The translations under genes were made by a program, and so were the position numbers. The notes below the pieces were generated by a model that made no database searches, was not told the DNA's origin, and was given only the letters and a program-made list of their open reading frames with translations. 30,891 bases of DNA from assembly GCA_945862275.1 (NCBI GenBank), contig CAMAYA010000001.1, positions 1-30,891 on the forward strand, read 5' to 3'. This DNA comes from Legionella genomosp. 1. GTDB taxonomy: Bacteria; Pseudomonadota; Gammaproteobacteria; Legionellales; Legionellaceae. The first letter of the stretch is position 1, and every line of letters starts with the position of its first letter. This document shows positions 16,220 through 23,948 of the stretch, in pieces.

Positions 16220-17402
16220 TCTCGTGATAAAAAATGCACGTGTGGCCACGATGGATTGCGATCATCGTGTTTTAGAGGGCGCCAGTGTAGCGATCCAAGG
16301 TGATCGTATCGCGCTTGTTACGACAGATTCGAGCGCGTTGGCTGCCCAAACCGTCATCGATGCCGAAGGCCTGTTGCTCACACCGGGGCTGATTGATTGC
16401 CACACTCACTTGGTCTACGCTGGGAATCGGTCCCATGAATTTGCACAGCGGATGGCGGGCGCATCGTATGCTGAGATTGCCCGCCAGGGCGGCGGTATTC
16501 TGTCTACGGTGAAGGCCACTCGCCTGGCGAGCATGGAGGCGCTGACTCAGGCTGCAGTACAACGCGCATCCGTCATGCTAGCGCATGGCACGACTACGGT
16601 TGAGGTCAAGTCAGGATATGGGTTGGATTTGAATACAGAAATAAAACTATTAACCGTGGCACGCGGCTTGGAAAACGAATTGCCCATTTCTGTGGTTCCT
16701 ACTTTTTTAGGTGCACATGCAACGCCGCATGAATATAAAAACGATACCGATGGGTATTTGAGTCATATTATTTTAACGATGTTGCCTGAGATTGCAGCAC
16801 TGAAATTAGCGGTGTTTGTGGATGCTTTTTGCGAGACAATTGCCTTTAGCCCTGCCCAGGTTGAACGATTATTTCGTGCAGCTAGACTGCATGGGTTTAA
16901 ATTAAAACTGCACGCAGAGCAACTGAGCGATCAAAAGGGTGCGGTGTTGGCGGCAGGGTTTCATGCGTGTTCGGTAGATCACCTGGAATATCTTGTACCT
17001 GGTGATTGCAAGGCGCTTTCGAATGGTCAAACCGTAGCGGTCCTCCTGCCGGGTGCCTTTTATTTTTTAAAAGAAACGCAACATCCACCGATTGCAGCAC
17101 TACGCGAGCATCAGGTTCCCATGGCCATTGCTACGGATGCCAATCCAGGCACGTCACCCTTTTTGACCTTGCCATTGATGATGAACATGGCCTGTATTTT
17201 GTTTGGATTCAGCGTGGAGGAAGCATGGCGTGGTGTGACGATTCATGCGGCAAAGGCGCTTGATTTAGATACAGAGATTGGAAGCATTGAGGTGGGAAAA
17301 AAAGCAGATCTAGTGATTTGGTCTACGAATAGCATGGATGATGTGGTTTATAATATTTCCATTAATTATTGTAAAACCAAGATCAAATCGGGTAGGATGT
17401 AA
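16194..17402 (+). CDS. hutI: Imidazolonepropionase
   Basis: Third step of histidine degradation: opens the ring of 4-imidazolone-5-propanoate to N-formimidoylglutamate, which HutG then cleaves. 402 residues from ATG 16194, the normal length; ATG 16209 is an equal candidate. Amidohydrolase fold: metal-binding HTHLVYAGNR, the family block ASYAEIARQGGGILSTVKATR, HAEQLSDQKGA, and ATDANPGTSP. The open frame extends up to 16080, but that part lies inside hutH and is not family-like. The gene overlaps the hutH 3' end, so it belongs to the hutUHI operon. Confidence 0.95.
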   Translation: MSNYSMPYDLVIKNARVATMDCDHRVLEGASVAIQGDRIALVTTDSSALAAQTVIDAEGLLLTPGLIDCHTHLVYAGNRSHEFAQRMAGASYAEIARQGGGILSTVKATRLASMEALTQAAVQRASVMLAHGTTTVEVKSGYGLDLNTEIKLLTVARGLENELPISVVPTFLGAHATPHEYKNDTDGYLSHIILTMLPEIAALKLAVFVDAFCETIAFSPAQVERLFRAARLHGFKLKLHAEQLSDQKGAVLAAGFHACSVDHLEYLVPGDCKALSNGQTVAVLLPGAFYFLKETQHPPIAALREHQVPMAIATDANPGTSPFLTLPLMMNMACILFGFSVEEAWRGVTIHAAKALDLDTEIGSIEVGKKADLVIWSTNSMDDVVYNISINYCKTKIKSGRM

Positions 17403-17488
17403 ATGTGCAATTAAATAATAAAGAATATTTCATGCGTGTATGCCGGGGCAATGGGGTCTCAATATTACAACATGGGCACTATCGGCAT

Positions 17489-17932
17489 TCAGTATGATTT
17501 ATAAGGGCCATTGGTGCACGTGAACGCATAAATCGTTTCGTTATGGTGTTTATAAGAATAGGTGGGTGGAAATAACTGAATGCAATGATCAAAGTATTTT
17601 TCTATGCAATTGATCCGGTATTTTGTGTCGATATACAGCGCTTCTTTGAGTGTTTTATTTTTAATCTGCGTAACCATGTCGGTGCTCCACAATGCGTATT
17701 GATTTTGTGGGGCACCGCAAGCAAGCGTATAAACGTTCGGTTTATTCTTAAGAAAAAACAACATCCGGGCTTCGAGCCAGCCCACGGTAATGATGGTTTT
17801 AGGCAATTGGGGATAAGCTGCATTCAGGTTTTGCATCAAATGGTAATAGATGATTTTTTTAGGCATGGCGAAGAGAGGGAATGCGCTGTTTAAAAAAATG
17901 CCTAGGCTTGCAATACCATATATCCCGATCAA
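17489..17932 (-). pseudogene. Probable C-terminal remnant of a GT39-like membrane glycosyltransferase
   Basis: About 148 residues: one hydrophobic helix near the N-terminus, then a soluble part with ARMLFFLKNKPNVYTL, APQNQYALW and EALYID. The spacing and wording recall the C-terminal region of dolichyl-phosphate-mannose/ArnT-type (GT39) glycosyltransferases, which normally have about 500 residues with many membrane helices in front. Here an in-frame TGA occurs about 26 codons upstream of 17932, and yebC begins soon after, so the membrane part is gone. The only start is a TTG without a ribosome site. I read it as a decapitated gene; a small intact membrane protein is the alternative. Confidence 0.4.
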
Positions 17933-17998
17933 TAAAAATGTGGTTTTTCGGTCGCTTAAAGTAGTGCTATTGTAGCATCAGCATTCTATCTAGAGTTG

Positions 17999-18027
17999 TT
18001 CCTGTTCGTCTTCTAGCATTGTATAAT
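17999..18027 (+). promoter_or_regulatory. Candidate promoter for yebC-ruvC-ruvA
   Basis: A perfect -10 TATAAT lies at 18022-18027, 35 bases before the yebC ATG. The -35 is poor: TTCCTG (17999-18004) at 17-base spacing, or TTGTTC (17996-18001) at 20. Confidence 0.45.
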
Positions 18028-18062
18028 CATGGAAATATTAAACTAAATCTTGGGGTGTTTGC

Positions 18063-18806
18063 ATGGCCGGTCATAGTAAATGGGCGAATATTAAATTTCG
18101 TAAAGGCGTTCAAGATGCCAAACGGGGTAAAATTTTCACAAAGTTGATTCGAGAAATTTCAGTCGCAGCACGGACGGGTGGAGCTGATGAGTCCGCCAAT
18201 GCACGCTTGCGTGATGCCATTACCAAGGCGCTCAAATCCAACATGAAACGTGACACCATTGATAATGCCATCAAGCGAGGCGCCGGTGGTTTGGATGGCG
18301 CGAACATGGTGGAGATGTGTTATGAGGGATATGGTCCGGGCGGGGTGGCCATTTTGGTCGATTGCTTGTCGGATAATAAAAACCGCACCGTATCAGAAGT
18401 ACGGCATGCCTTTACAAAATACGGTGGCAATTTAGGCACAGATGGATCAGTGGCTTATTTATTTACAAAGCAAGGCGAGATTTTGCTGGCCCCCACCTCG
18501 AAAGACGCGCTTGCAATGGATGTGGCGATCGAGGCAGGGGCTGATGATGTGAGCCTTGATGAGGGCCAGGTGGAAGTGATTACAGCGGTTGAAGATTACC
18601 ACCGCGTTTTGTCCGCATTGCAAAAATCCCATTTGGAAGTGGAGCATTCACATATCACCATGCGTGCGCAAACGACGATTCCATTGGATAAAGAGATGAC
18701 TGAAAGCGTGGAAAAACTCATTGATGCGTTAGAAGATTTGGATGATGTGCAAGCCGTTTACAGTAACGTGGAGTGGGCTGAACTGGACATGGAATCCATT
18801 GCCTAA
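18063..18806 (+). CDS. yebC: YebC/PmpR family protein
   Basis: 247 residues, highly typical from the first residue (MAGHSKWANIKFRKG) to the end. YebC proteins were long called transcription regulators; recent work in several bacteria links family members to relief of ribosome stalling at proline stretches. It has the three-domain form with central GYGPGGVAILVDCLSDN. As in many gammaproteobacteria it precedes ruvC; TAATG makes the yebC stop and ruvC start overlap by one base. Confidence 0.96.
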   Translation: MAGHSKWANIKFRKGVQDAKRGKIFTKLIREISVAARTGGADESANARLRDAITKALKSNMKRDTIDNAIKRGAGGLDGANMVEMCYEGYGPGGVAILVDCLSDNKNRTVSEVRHAFTKYGGNLGTDGSVAYLFTKQGEILLAPTSKDALAMDVAIEAGADDVSLDEGQVEVITAVEDYHRVLSALQKSHLEVEHSHITMRAQTTIPLDKEMTESVEKLIDALEDLDDVQAVYSNVEWAELDMESIA

Positions 18807-19315
18807 TGACGATTATCCTAGGGATTGATCCAGGGTCGCGGATTACAGGTTATGGCTTGATTAGGGAATCGAACCGTCAATTGCAATATATAGATAGCGG
18901 ATGTATTCGAACCACGAATGGCGAATTAAGCGTCAGGCTATTGGAAATATTTAATGGCATTTGCCAATTAATGGAAAAATTCAGCCCCAATGAAGTCGCT
19001 ATTGAAGAAGTCTTTATGCATGAAAATCCGAGTTCTGCTTTAAAATTAGGGCATGCGCGGGGCGTTGCCATGGTGGCCTGTGCGTCGCATCGAGTCAAGG
19101 TAAGTGAATATTCTGCTCGTGAAGTAAAGCTATCACTGGTCGGTTATGGTGCGGCCCAAAAAGAACAAGTGAAACACATGGTGGTGAATTTATTGATGTT
19201 AAACAGTGCGCCTCAAAGCGACGCTGCTGACGCATTAGGCATTGCCATTTGCCACAGTCACATGCGAAATAGCGTGACAGGCCCACGGCGTACAACACGG
19301 AGACGGGTTCGATGA
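18806..19315 (+). CDS. ruvC: Holliday junction resolvase RuvC
   Basis: Cleaves Holliday junctions in concert with RuvAB. 169 residues. Catalytic acidic residues are in place: Asp7 (ILGIDPGSRITGYG), the Glu in AIEEVF, and the paired Asp of SDAADALGIAICH. The basic tail (RRTTRRRVR) is common in the family. ATG overlaps the yebC stop, and the gene ends inside the first codons of ruvA (ATGA overlap), so the three genes are translationally coupled. Confidence 0.96.
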   Translation: MTIILGIDPGSRITGYGLIRESNRQLQYIDSGCIRTTNGELSVRLLEIFNGICQLMEKFSPNEVAIEEVFMHENPSSALKLGHARGVAMVACASHRVKVSEYSAREVKLSLVGYGAAQKEQVKHMVVNLLMLNSAPQSDAADALGIAICHSHMRNSVTGPRRTTRRRVR

Positions 19316-19908
19316 TTGGTTGGTTAAGCGGTAAGGTTGCCGATAGGCATCAGCCTGGAAAATTGGTGGTGGACGTCAATGGTGTGGGCTATGACGTGGA
19401 AACGTCCCTGCCAACGTTTTTTCAAGTGGAAACACAAACCGGCGCGATTGAATTGCATATTCATACGGTCGTGCGCGAGGACGCGTTGCTGCTCTATGGG
19501 TTTATTGACAGGCAAGAACGTGCGTTGTTTAGGGCGCTGATTAAAGTGAATGGCGTGGGACCAAAAATGGCCATTGCCATTCTCTCCAGCATTAGCCCGA
19601 ATGAGTTTATTCAGTGCATTGATCAACAAAATACGACGCTGCTCACCAAATTGCCGGGTATCGGTAAGAAAACAGCTGAGCGGTTGGTCGTTGAAATGAA
19701 AGACAGCATCCAACAGTTACCCTATGCCGAAAAATCGAATGGGTCAATTGCCGCCAACATGAGCCAACAGGATGAAGCGATCAGTGCGTTAGAGGCGTTA
19801 GGGTATAAGCGCCAAGAAGCCACAAAAGTCGTGAATAAAATGGACGATGGTCAAATGACCTGTGAGCAATTGATACGCCAGGCATTGCAGATTTTGGCCG
19901 GTCGATGA
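19312..19908 (+). CDS. ruvA: Holliday junction branch migration protein RuvA
   Basis: Tetrameric junction-binding subunit of the RuvAB motor. 198 residues: OB-fold N-terminus (MIGWLSGKV), two helix-hairpin-helix motifs (VNGVGPKMA and LPGIGKKTAERL), and a C-terminal domain III that contacts RuvB (DEAISALEALGYKRQEA). The usual next gene, ruvB, is not here; a HEPN/MNT-type pair follows 25 bases later. ruvB must then lie elsewhere in the genome. Confidence 0.96.
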   Translation: MIGWLSGKVADRHQPGKLVVDVNGVGYDVETSLPTFFQVETQTGAIELHIHTVVREDALLLYGFIDRQERALFRALIKVNGVGPKMAIAILSSISPNEFIQCIDQQNTTLLTKLPGIGKKTAERLVVEMKDSIQQLPYAEKSNGSIAANMSQQDEAISALEALGYKRQEATKVVNKMDDGQMTCEQLIRQALQILAGR

Positions 19909-19933
19909 GGTCGATATCGTTATGGAGAAAAAA

Positions 19934-20359
19934 ATGAGTTTGCTCGATCTCAGTGCGCTAAAAAAAGCAATCGATGCGTTTTCACGCACTTGTCACGCCG
20001 TTCAGGATCAAAACGAGATAGAAAAATTTTCTCCTGCTCTTCAGGATGCATTTAAAGCCGGGGTGATTCAAAATTTTGAATTTTCTTATGAAATGGCTTG
20101 GAAATTCATGAAGCGATGGCTGGAAAAGAATTATGGCAGTAGTTATGTGGACGGGATCACACGACGTGAATTATTTCGAATGGCCGCAGAAAGTCAGTTA
20201 ATTGATAGTGTGGAAACATGGATGCTGTATCATCAGGCACGGAACCAAACATCACACACCTATGATCAGCTCATAGCACTTGAAGTGTATAATATTGCTA
20301 TACGTTTTTTAGACGTAGTAAAAAAACTCTACCAGCAATTGCAAGCAAAAAATGATTGA
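19934..20359 (+). CDS. HI0074-type HEPN protein (nucleotidyltransferase substrate-binding partner)
   Basis: 141 residues, all-helical, of the HI0074/HepT-like family that pairs with minimal nucleotidyltransferases. The HEPN motif R-x4-H is visible as RNQTSH (R103, H108), followed by the family's TYD. ATG at 19934 has GGAG at 19924-19927 with 7-base spacing; an in-frame ATG at 19922 is less likely. In related pairs the HEPN protein is an RNase toxin kept in check by AMPylation from its MNT partner; this particular branch is less studied. It overlaps the next gene by 8 bases. Confidence 0.85.
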   Translation: MSLLDLSALKKAIDAFSRTCHAVQDQNEIEKFSPALQDAFKAGVIQNFEFSYEMAWKFMKRWLEKNYGSSYVDGITRRELFRMAAESQLIDSVETWMLYHQARNQTSHTYDQLIALEVYNIAIRFLDVVKKLYQQLQAKND

Positions 20360-20642
20360 TATCAAAGAAGAACATCTACAGATTGTAAAACAAATTTTAC
20401 ATCAATATATCCCTGGCATTCCGGTCTGGATTTTTGGATCACGGATTAAAGGCACCGCCAAATCATACTCAGATTTGGATTTGGTCATTTTTGACGAGCA
20501 TAAAATACCCCTAACGAATTATTATCAAATCAAAGATGCATTTGAAGAATCCACGCTTCCCTTCAGAGTGGATGTATTGGATTGGCATCGCATTGGTCCA
20601 TCTTTTAGGAAATTGATTCAGCAGGAGTATATTGTTCTATAG
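20352..20642 (+). CDS. MNT-type minimal nucleotidyltransferase
   Basis: 96 residues, the minimal polymerase-beta-type nucleotidyltransferase (HI0073/MntA-like). The catalytic motif is complete: GSR at 29-31, then SDLDL with D41 and D43, and a third acidic residue in RVDVLDW. In MntA-HepT systems such a protein inactivates the HEPN RNase by adding AMP to it. It overlaps the HEPN gene and ends 5 bases before the end of the convergent zinc-knuckle gene. Confidence 0.85.
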   Translation: MIDIKEEHLQIVKQILHQYIPGIPVWIFGSRIKGTAKSYSDLDLVIFDEHKIPLTNYYQIKDAFEESTLPFRVDVLDWHRIGPSFRKLIQQEYIVL

Positions 20643-20647
20643 GGACC

Positions 20648-20911
20648 CTAATTCGGGGCATAGGGATTATGAGGATTCAGGCAAGCAGCGACGGTATGCC
20701 CCGCTCTTCCACAATTACCGCAGGGGATGAGTCTGTTTGTTTCCTCTTCTTTTTCTTTTTGTTTATTGTTTTTGAGTGCGGGTGTTGGAGGTGCAGGCTT
20801 AAGCCATACGGACTGCTCGTTGTTGATTCGCAATCGGTTCAATTGTTCCTGCGCTATTTGCTTCTTTTTTAGTTCGTTCATGTGTTTTAAGGTCAGTTGT
20901 TTCGTCGTCAT
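20648..20911 (-). CDS. Small protein with a CCHC zinc knuckle
   Basis: 87 residues from ATG 20911, which has AGGAG seven bases upstream; the open frame up to 21019 is not needed. Three parts: a charged, probably helical N-terminus (about 5-30, rich in K, Q, L), a proline-rich linker (WLKPAPPTPA), a Lys/Glu run, and a C-terminal zinc knuckle CGNCGRAGHTVAAC with C64, C67, H72, C77 in exact C-x2-C-x4-H-x4-C spacing. This knuckle is typical of retroviral nucleocapsid and eukaryotic RNA-binding proteins and rare in bacteria. Nucleic-acid binding is likely; the role is unknown. A good promoter lies 31 bases upstream, so it is its own unit. Confidence 0.7.
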   Translation of the reverse strand: MTTKQLTLKHMNELKKKQIAQEQLNRLRINNEQSVWLKPAPPTPALKNNKQKEKEEETNRLIPCGNCGRAGHTVAACLNPHNPYAPN

Positions 20912-20941
20912 TTTTGGTCTCCTGTTTTGATCCGCGTGGCC

Positions 20942-20970
20942 ATTATAATACGAACAGATCACTTTGTATA
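20942..20970 (-). promoter_or_regulatory. Sigma-70-like promoter for the zinc-knuckle gene
   Basis: On the minus strand TATACA (20970-20965) and a perfect TATAAT (20947-20942) are spaced exactly 17 bases apart, 30 bases before the ATG at 20911. Confidence 0.55.
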
Positions 20971-20999
20971 TTATAAAAGCAAAAAAAAGGGGTGAATAC

Positions 21000-21098
21000 T
21001 TATGTCCAATCTTCAACATTAAGGTCAGGTACGCGTAAAAACTCCTTGCGCTGTTTAATAATAAAAATACACATGTTCGTATCTAGCATGTATTTCAT
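21000..21098 (-). pseudogene. vapC: vapC fossil: PIN toxin with internal deletion
   Basis: A 32-residue frame. Its first 17 residues (MKYMLDTNMCIFIIKQR) are the start of a VapC PIN-domain RNase, with the first catalytic Asp in LDTN. It then jumps in frame to KEFLRVPDLNVEDW, the usual VapC C-terminus, and a stop. Roughly 100 middle residues holding the remaining catalytic acids are missing, so it cannot be an active toxin. Its ATG overlaps the stop of the vapB fragment (ATGA), the normal arrangement of the pair. Confidence 0.75.
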
Positions 21099-21229
21099 GA
21101 GAAGAGATCCTCGCGATTTTGTTGGTCCGCTTGTTCGCGTGACGTCATGAAATCATCTGAAAATTTCTCAAGGCTATCTAGAAGGGGGCCCCATGGATTT
21201 TTCATGGGTAATAATAGAATGATTAGACT
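21095..21229 (-). pseudogene. vapB: vapB fossil: antitoxin lacking its N-terminal DNA-binding half
   Basis: The frame reads GSLIILLLPMKNPW, then LLDSLEKFSDDFM and REQADQQNREDLF, the C-terminal, toxin-binding part of VapB antitoxins. The AbrB-like DNA-binding N-terminus is absent: upstream the frame runs directly into the 3' end of the histidine kinase gene. A 36-residue piece could start at ATG 21205. Together with the vapC fossil it marks a dead toxin-antitoxin module. Confidence 0.7.
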
Positions 21230-21239
21230 CCCATAAAAA

Positions 21240-22661
21240 TCAATTTTTTGTCATAGTCGAGTGTATCGGAAAAAAGACTTTCACAATCAACCCTGTGCCA
21301 ACACTAGGTGACTCCAGCACCACACGCCCATTATGCAGGGTACAAATTTGTTGAACAATCGCCAACCCCAATCCGCTGCCAGGGCTTTTGTTGCCGAGTA
21401 CGCGGAAAAATCGTTCGAAGACCCGTTTCTGTAGTTCTACAGGAATTCCTGGTCCATTGTCTTCTACGGACAGAACCAGTTCTTGTTGTTGCAGATAAAC
21501 GCGTACGACCACGCGACCATCTTCGTTAGAATAGCGAATGGCGTTGTCGACTAAATTGCGAATTAAAATACCAATGGCGGTGGCATTACCAGAAAAATTA
21601 GGTGTGTCTTCATCCGACTCAAGTTCCAATTCAATGTGTTTTTCTATGGCTGCAGGCGCGAGCATGGCCAATATTTCTCGCGTGATTTTAATCAAATTAA
21701 TGGCATCCAGATCATTGATGCTCGCGGCTTCTGGAACAAGTTTACTCATGATCAATAGTTGCTGAACAATATGAGTGCTTCGGTTAACGCTGGCAATTAA
21801 TTTTAGCAGAGCAGCGTTTTTATCCTCGATATTATTGCTATTGAGCGCCACTTGCGCTTGTGTTTTAAGGGCTGCAAGGGGGGTGCGTAATTCGTGTGCG
21901 GCATCTGCTGTAAAACGCGTTTCGCGTTCAAATCCTTCTTTCAAGCGGAAAAAAAGTTTGTTCAATTCATCAATCAGCGGCCTGATTTCATCTGGCACTT
22001 CCGTGAGATTGACTTGTTCTAAATGGCTTGGGGCGCGGTTTGCGACTTCTTCGGCCACGGTGTCGAGGCTTTTTAACCCGCGACCGATGATGATCCAGAT
22101 GAGCAAACCGGACAATGGAAATGTCAGCAACATGATGTAAATGTCATCTTGTGCAATGCGTTGGCCCAGCTCATTACGGGCATCATTGCGTTCAGCCACC
22201 ACAGTCCTTACACCGGCATTCGGATTGTAGGATGTAAATACACGCCATTTTTGTTGATCAACGACGTTGTTGCTAAATCCATCGGTATCGGTGTTTAAGG
22301 GTATTTTAGGCGCACTGGTGGAGTGTAGTAATAATTTGCCACCGTCCGACCAGACTTGGAAATTGAATTTATCCAAATAATATTCAGGGGGTTGTTCGTA
22401 AAGGTGGGGTCTCGGGTAGTCAATTTCTATTTTTCGGGGAATGCTTTCTAAGTCTTTTTGAATCTTAGTGAGCGGTCGCGCACTTAAGTCATCGCCCAAT
22501 AATGCTTGATAAGACAGTGCAGAAACCGCCATCAATGTATCCAGATGCTCTTGAATGTCTTTTTGATCGAGGTAATAGTTACCAATGGCCGTGAGTGACG
22601 TGGTGATCAAAATCGCCAATAGCAAGTTAATCAGTAAAAATTTTCGTATGGAGAACTTCAC
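21240..22661 (-). CDS. Sensor histidine kinase, QseC/PmrB type
   Basis: 473 residues. Transmembrane helix 1 at about 8-27, a periplasmic sensor region of about 145 residues, helix 2 at about 174-193, HAMP linker, then HisKA with phospho-acceptor H256 in HELRTPLAAL and an HATPase domain (NLVDNAIRY, DNGPGIP, GSGLGLAI). All catalytic boxes are intact. The gene overlaps the regulator by 4 bases (ATGA). In Legionella and Coxiella the homologous PmrB partners a PmrA that controls Dot/Icm substrates; QseC-like sensing is the alternative, and the signal cannot be told from sequence. Confidence 0.92.
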   Translation of the reverse strand: MKFSIRKFLLINLLLAILITTSLTAIGNYYLDQKDIQEHLDTLMAVSALSYQALLGDDLSARPLTKIQKDLESIPRKIEIDYPRPHLYEQPPEYYLDKFNFQVWSDGGKLLLHSTSAPKIPLNTDTDGFSNNVVDQQKWRVFTSYNPNAGVRTVVAERNDARNELGQRIAQDDIYIMLLTFPLSGLLIWIIIGRGLKSLDTVAEEVANRAPSHLEQVNLTEVPDEIRPLIDELNKLFFRLKEGFERETRFTADAAHELRTPLAALKTQAQVALNSNNIEDKNAALLKLIASVNRSTHIVQQLLIMSKLVPEAASINDLDAINLIKITREILAMLAPAAIEKHIELELESDEDTPNFSGNATAIGILIRNLVDNAIRYSNEDGRVVVRVYLQQQELVLSVEDNGPGIPVELQKRVFERFFRVLGNKSPGSGLGLAIVQQICTLHNGRVVLESPSVGTGLIVKVFFPIHSTMTKN

Positions 22662-23326
22662 GTTTTATCTTTCTTTTCGGCCATGTACCCGACACCCCGT
22701 ATGGTTCGGATAAACGTAGCATTGATTTTTTTTCGCAAATTATGAATGTGGACTTCCAGCGTATTGCTATCCACGTCATCGTCCCAGCCATAAATACTTT
22801 GCATTAATTGATCACGTGACAATACATGTCCGTCATTTTCTAATAATTTTTGAAGAAGAGAAAATTCACGGCGTGGCACGTTAATGAGAACATCATCCAC
22901 CATGACGGAATGAGCGGCTGGATCAATGGTGATGTTTCGATATTGCAGGATGCTGTCAGCACGGCCTTGTGATCGCCTGACGAGAGCCCTAATTCTGGCG
23001 CTGAGTTCATTTAAGTCAAAGGGTTTGGTGATGTAGTCATCGGCTCCACTGTCCAGCCCTTTGATTCGGTCTTGCACGGATTCCCGAGCAGTTAATATGA
23101 TCACAGGCGTTGTGTTTTGATCCTGGCGAATACTTTGCAGCAGATTCATGCCCGATAATTTGGGCAAGCTTAAATCCAAAATAATGAGCTCGAATGATTC
23201 AGTTTTAATGGCTGAGCGTGCAGCTTCGCCATCCTTGAGCCAGTCAACCAGATAGCCAAATTGGGTGAGTCCTGTTTTGACGGCGTCTCCTAGCAGTTCA
23301 TCGTCTTCAACCAACAGCAATCGCAT
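22658..23326 (-). CDS. OmpR/PhoB-type response regulator, QseB/PmrA type
   Basis: 222 residues: receiver domain with acidic pocket ED(8-9), phospho-acceptor D51 (ILDLSLP) and Lys in TKPF near 101, then a winged-helix DNA-binding domain (VPRREFSLLQKLLENDG, RTIRGVGYM). ATG 23326 has AAGGAA at 6-base spacing, and the gene begins 9 bases after yciB. Partner of the overlapping kinase. No PmrA-box-like direct repeats were recognised by eye in the window. Confidence 0.93.
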   Translation of the reverse strand: MRLLLVEDDELLGDAVKTGLTQFGYLVDWLKDGEAARSAIKTESFELIILDLSLPKLSGMNLLQSIRQDQNTTPVIILTARESVQDRIKGLDSGADDYITKPFDLNELSARIRALVRRSQGRADSILQYRNITIDPAAHSVMVDDVLINVPRREFSLLQKLLENDGHVLSRDQLMQSIYGWDDDVDSNTLEVHIHNLRKKINATFIRTIRGVGYMAEKKDKT

Positions 23327-23335
23327 GTCTGTTCC

Positions 23336-23887
23336 TTAGTGAGGCTCTTCGGCGGCAGGTTGCTCTATCGCATGCCGGGTCAAATACATGGCTTGGATAA
23401 ATACAAAGACCAACATAAAACCTACGCCGCCAATGAGTTTGAAATTAACCCAAACATCGGTGTCAAAATGGTATGCCACGTAAATATTGAGGCCGCCCAT
23501 TATTATAAAATAGATGGCCCAGGCCAGGTTTAATCGGAGCCATATTTTATTCGGCAGTTGGATGTTTCCATCCATCATTTTTTGAATAAGCGGTTTTTTA
23601 CCGATAAATGTTGAGGCAATGAACGCAATGGCTGATAACCAGTAAATACCGGTTGGTTTCCATTTAATAAACCAAGGATTATGAAAGAACAACGTGGCGC
23701 CGCCCAGAACCAATATCAATAGCAAACTGATCAAATGCATGCGCTCATACCGTTGGTGTTTGATTCGATAAACCAGTACTTGCAATAAGGAAGCGCCCAT
23801 TGCAACAGCTGTTGCTGTGTATATGCCAAAAAACTTATAGCAAATAAAGAAAAGAAGAATGGGAAAAAAATCAAAAAGTAGTTTCAT
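23336..23887 (-). CDS. yciB: Inner membrane protein YciB (intracellular septation protein A family)
   Basis: 183 residues with five hydrophobic segments, the YciB pattern (MKLLFDFFPILLFF at the start, WLRLNLAWAIYF and DVWVNFKLIGG later). YciB takes part in cell-envelope synthesis and division and in E. coli acts with DcrB. The start is ATG 23887; the open frame reaches 24028, but that extension is unlike the family and overlaps the IS remnant. It leads the unit yciB-regulator-kinase, an unusual partner choice that could put yciB under the same promoter as the two-component system. Confidence 0.9.
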   Translation of the reverse strand: MKLLFDFFPILLFFICYKFFGIYTATAVAMGASLLQVLVYRIKHQRYERMHLISLLLILVLGGATLFFHNPWFIKWKPTGIYWLSAIAFIASTFIGKKPLIQKMMDGNIQLPNKIWLRLNLAWAIYFIIMGGLNIYVAYHFDTDVWVNFKLIGGVGFMLVFVFIQAMYLTRHAIEQPAAEEPH

Positions 23888-23948
23888 GGGATTGGCTATT
23901 GTTTTTAATGGTAGGTTCAGTATAGCACAGGATTGACGGTCTTGATCT

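Noticed and set aside
17585..17893. Plus-strand frame opposite the glycosyltransferase remnant
   Set aside because: No recognisable family, no ribosome site; the minus-strand frame has family-like wording.
20640..20650. TAGGG-A-CCCTA palindrome between the convergent MNT and zinc-knuckle genes as a terminator
   Set aside because: Too short a stem with a one-base centre and no T-run; probably chance around two stop codons.
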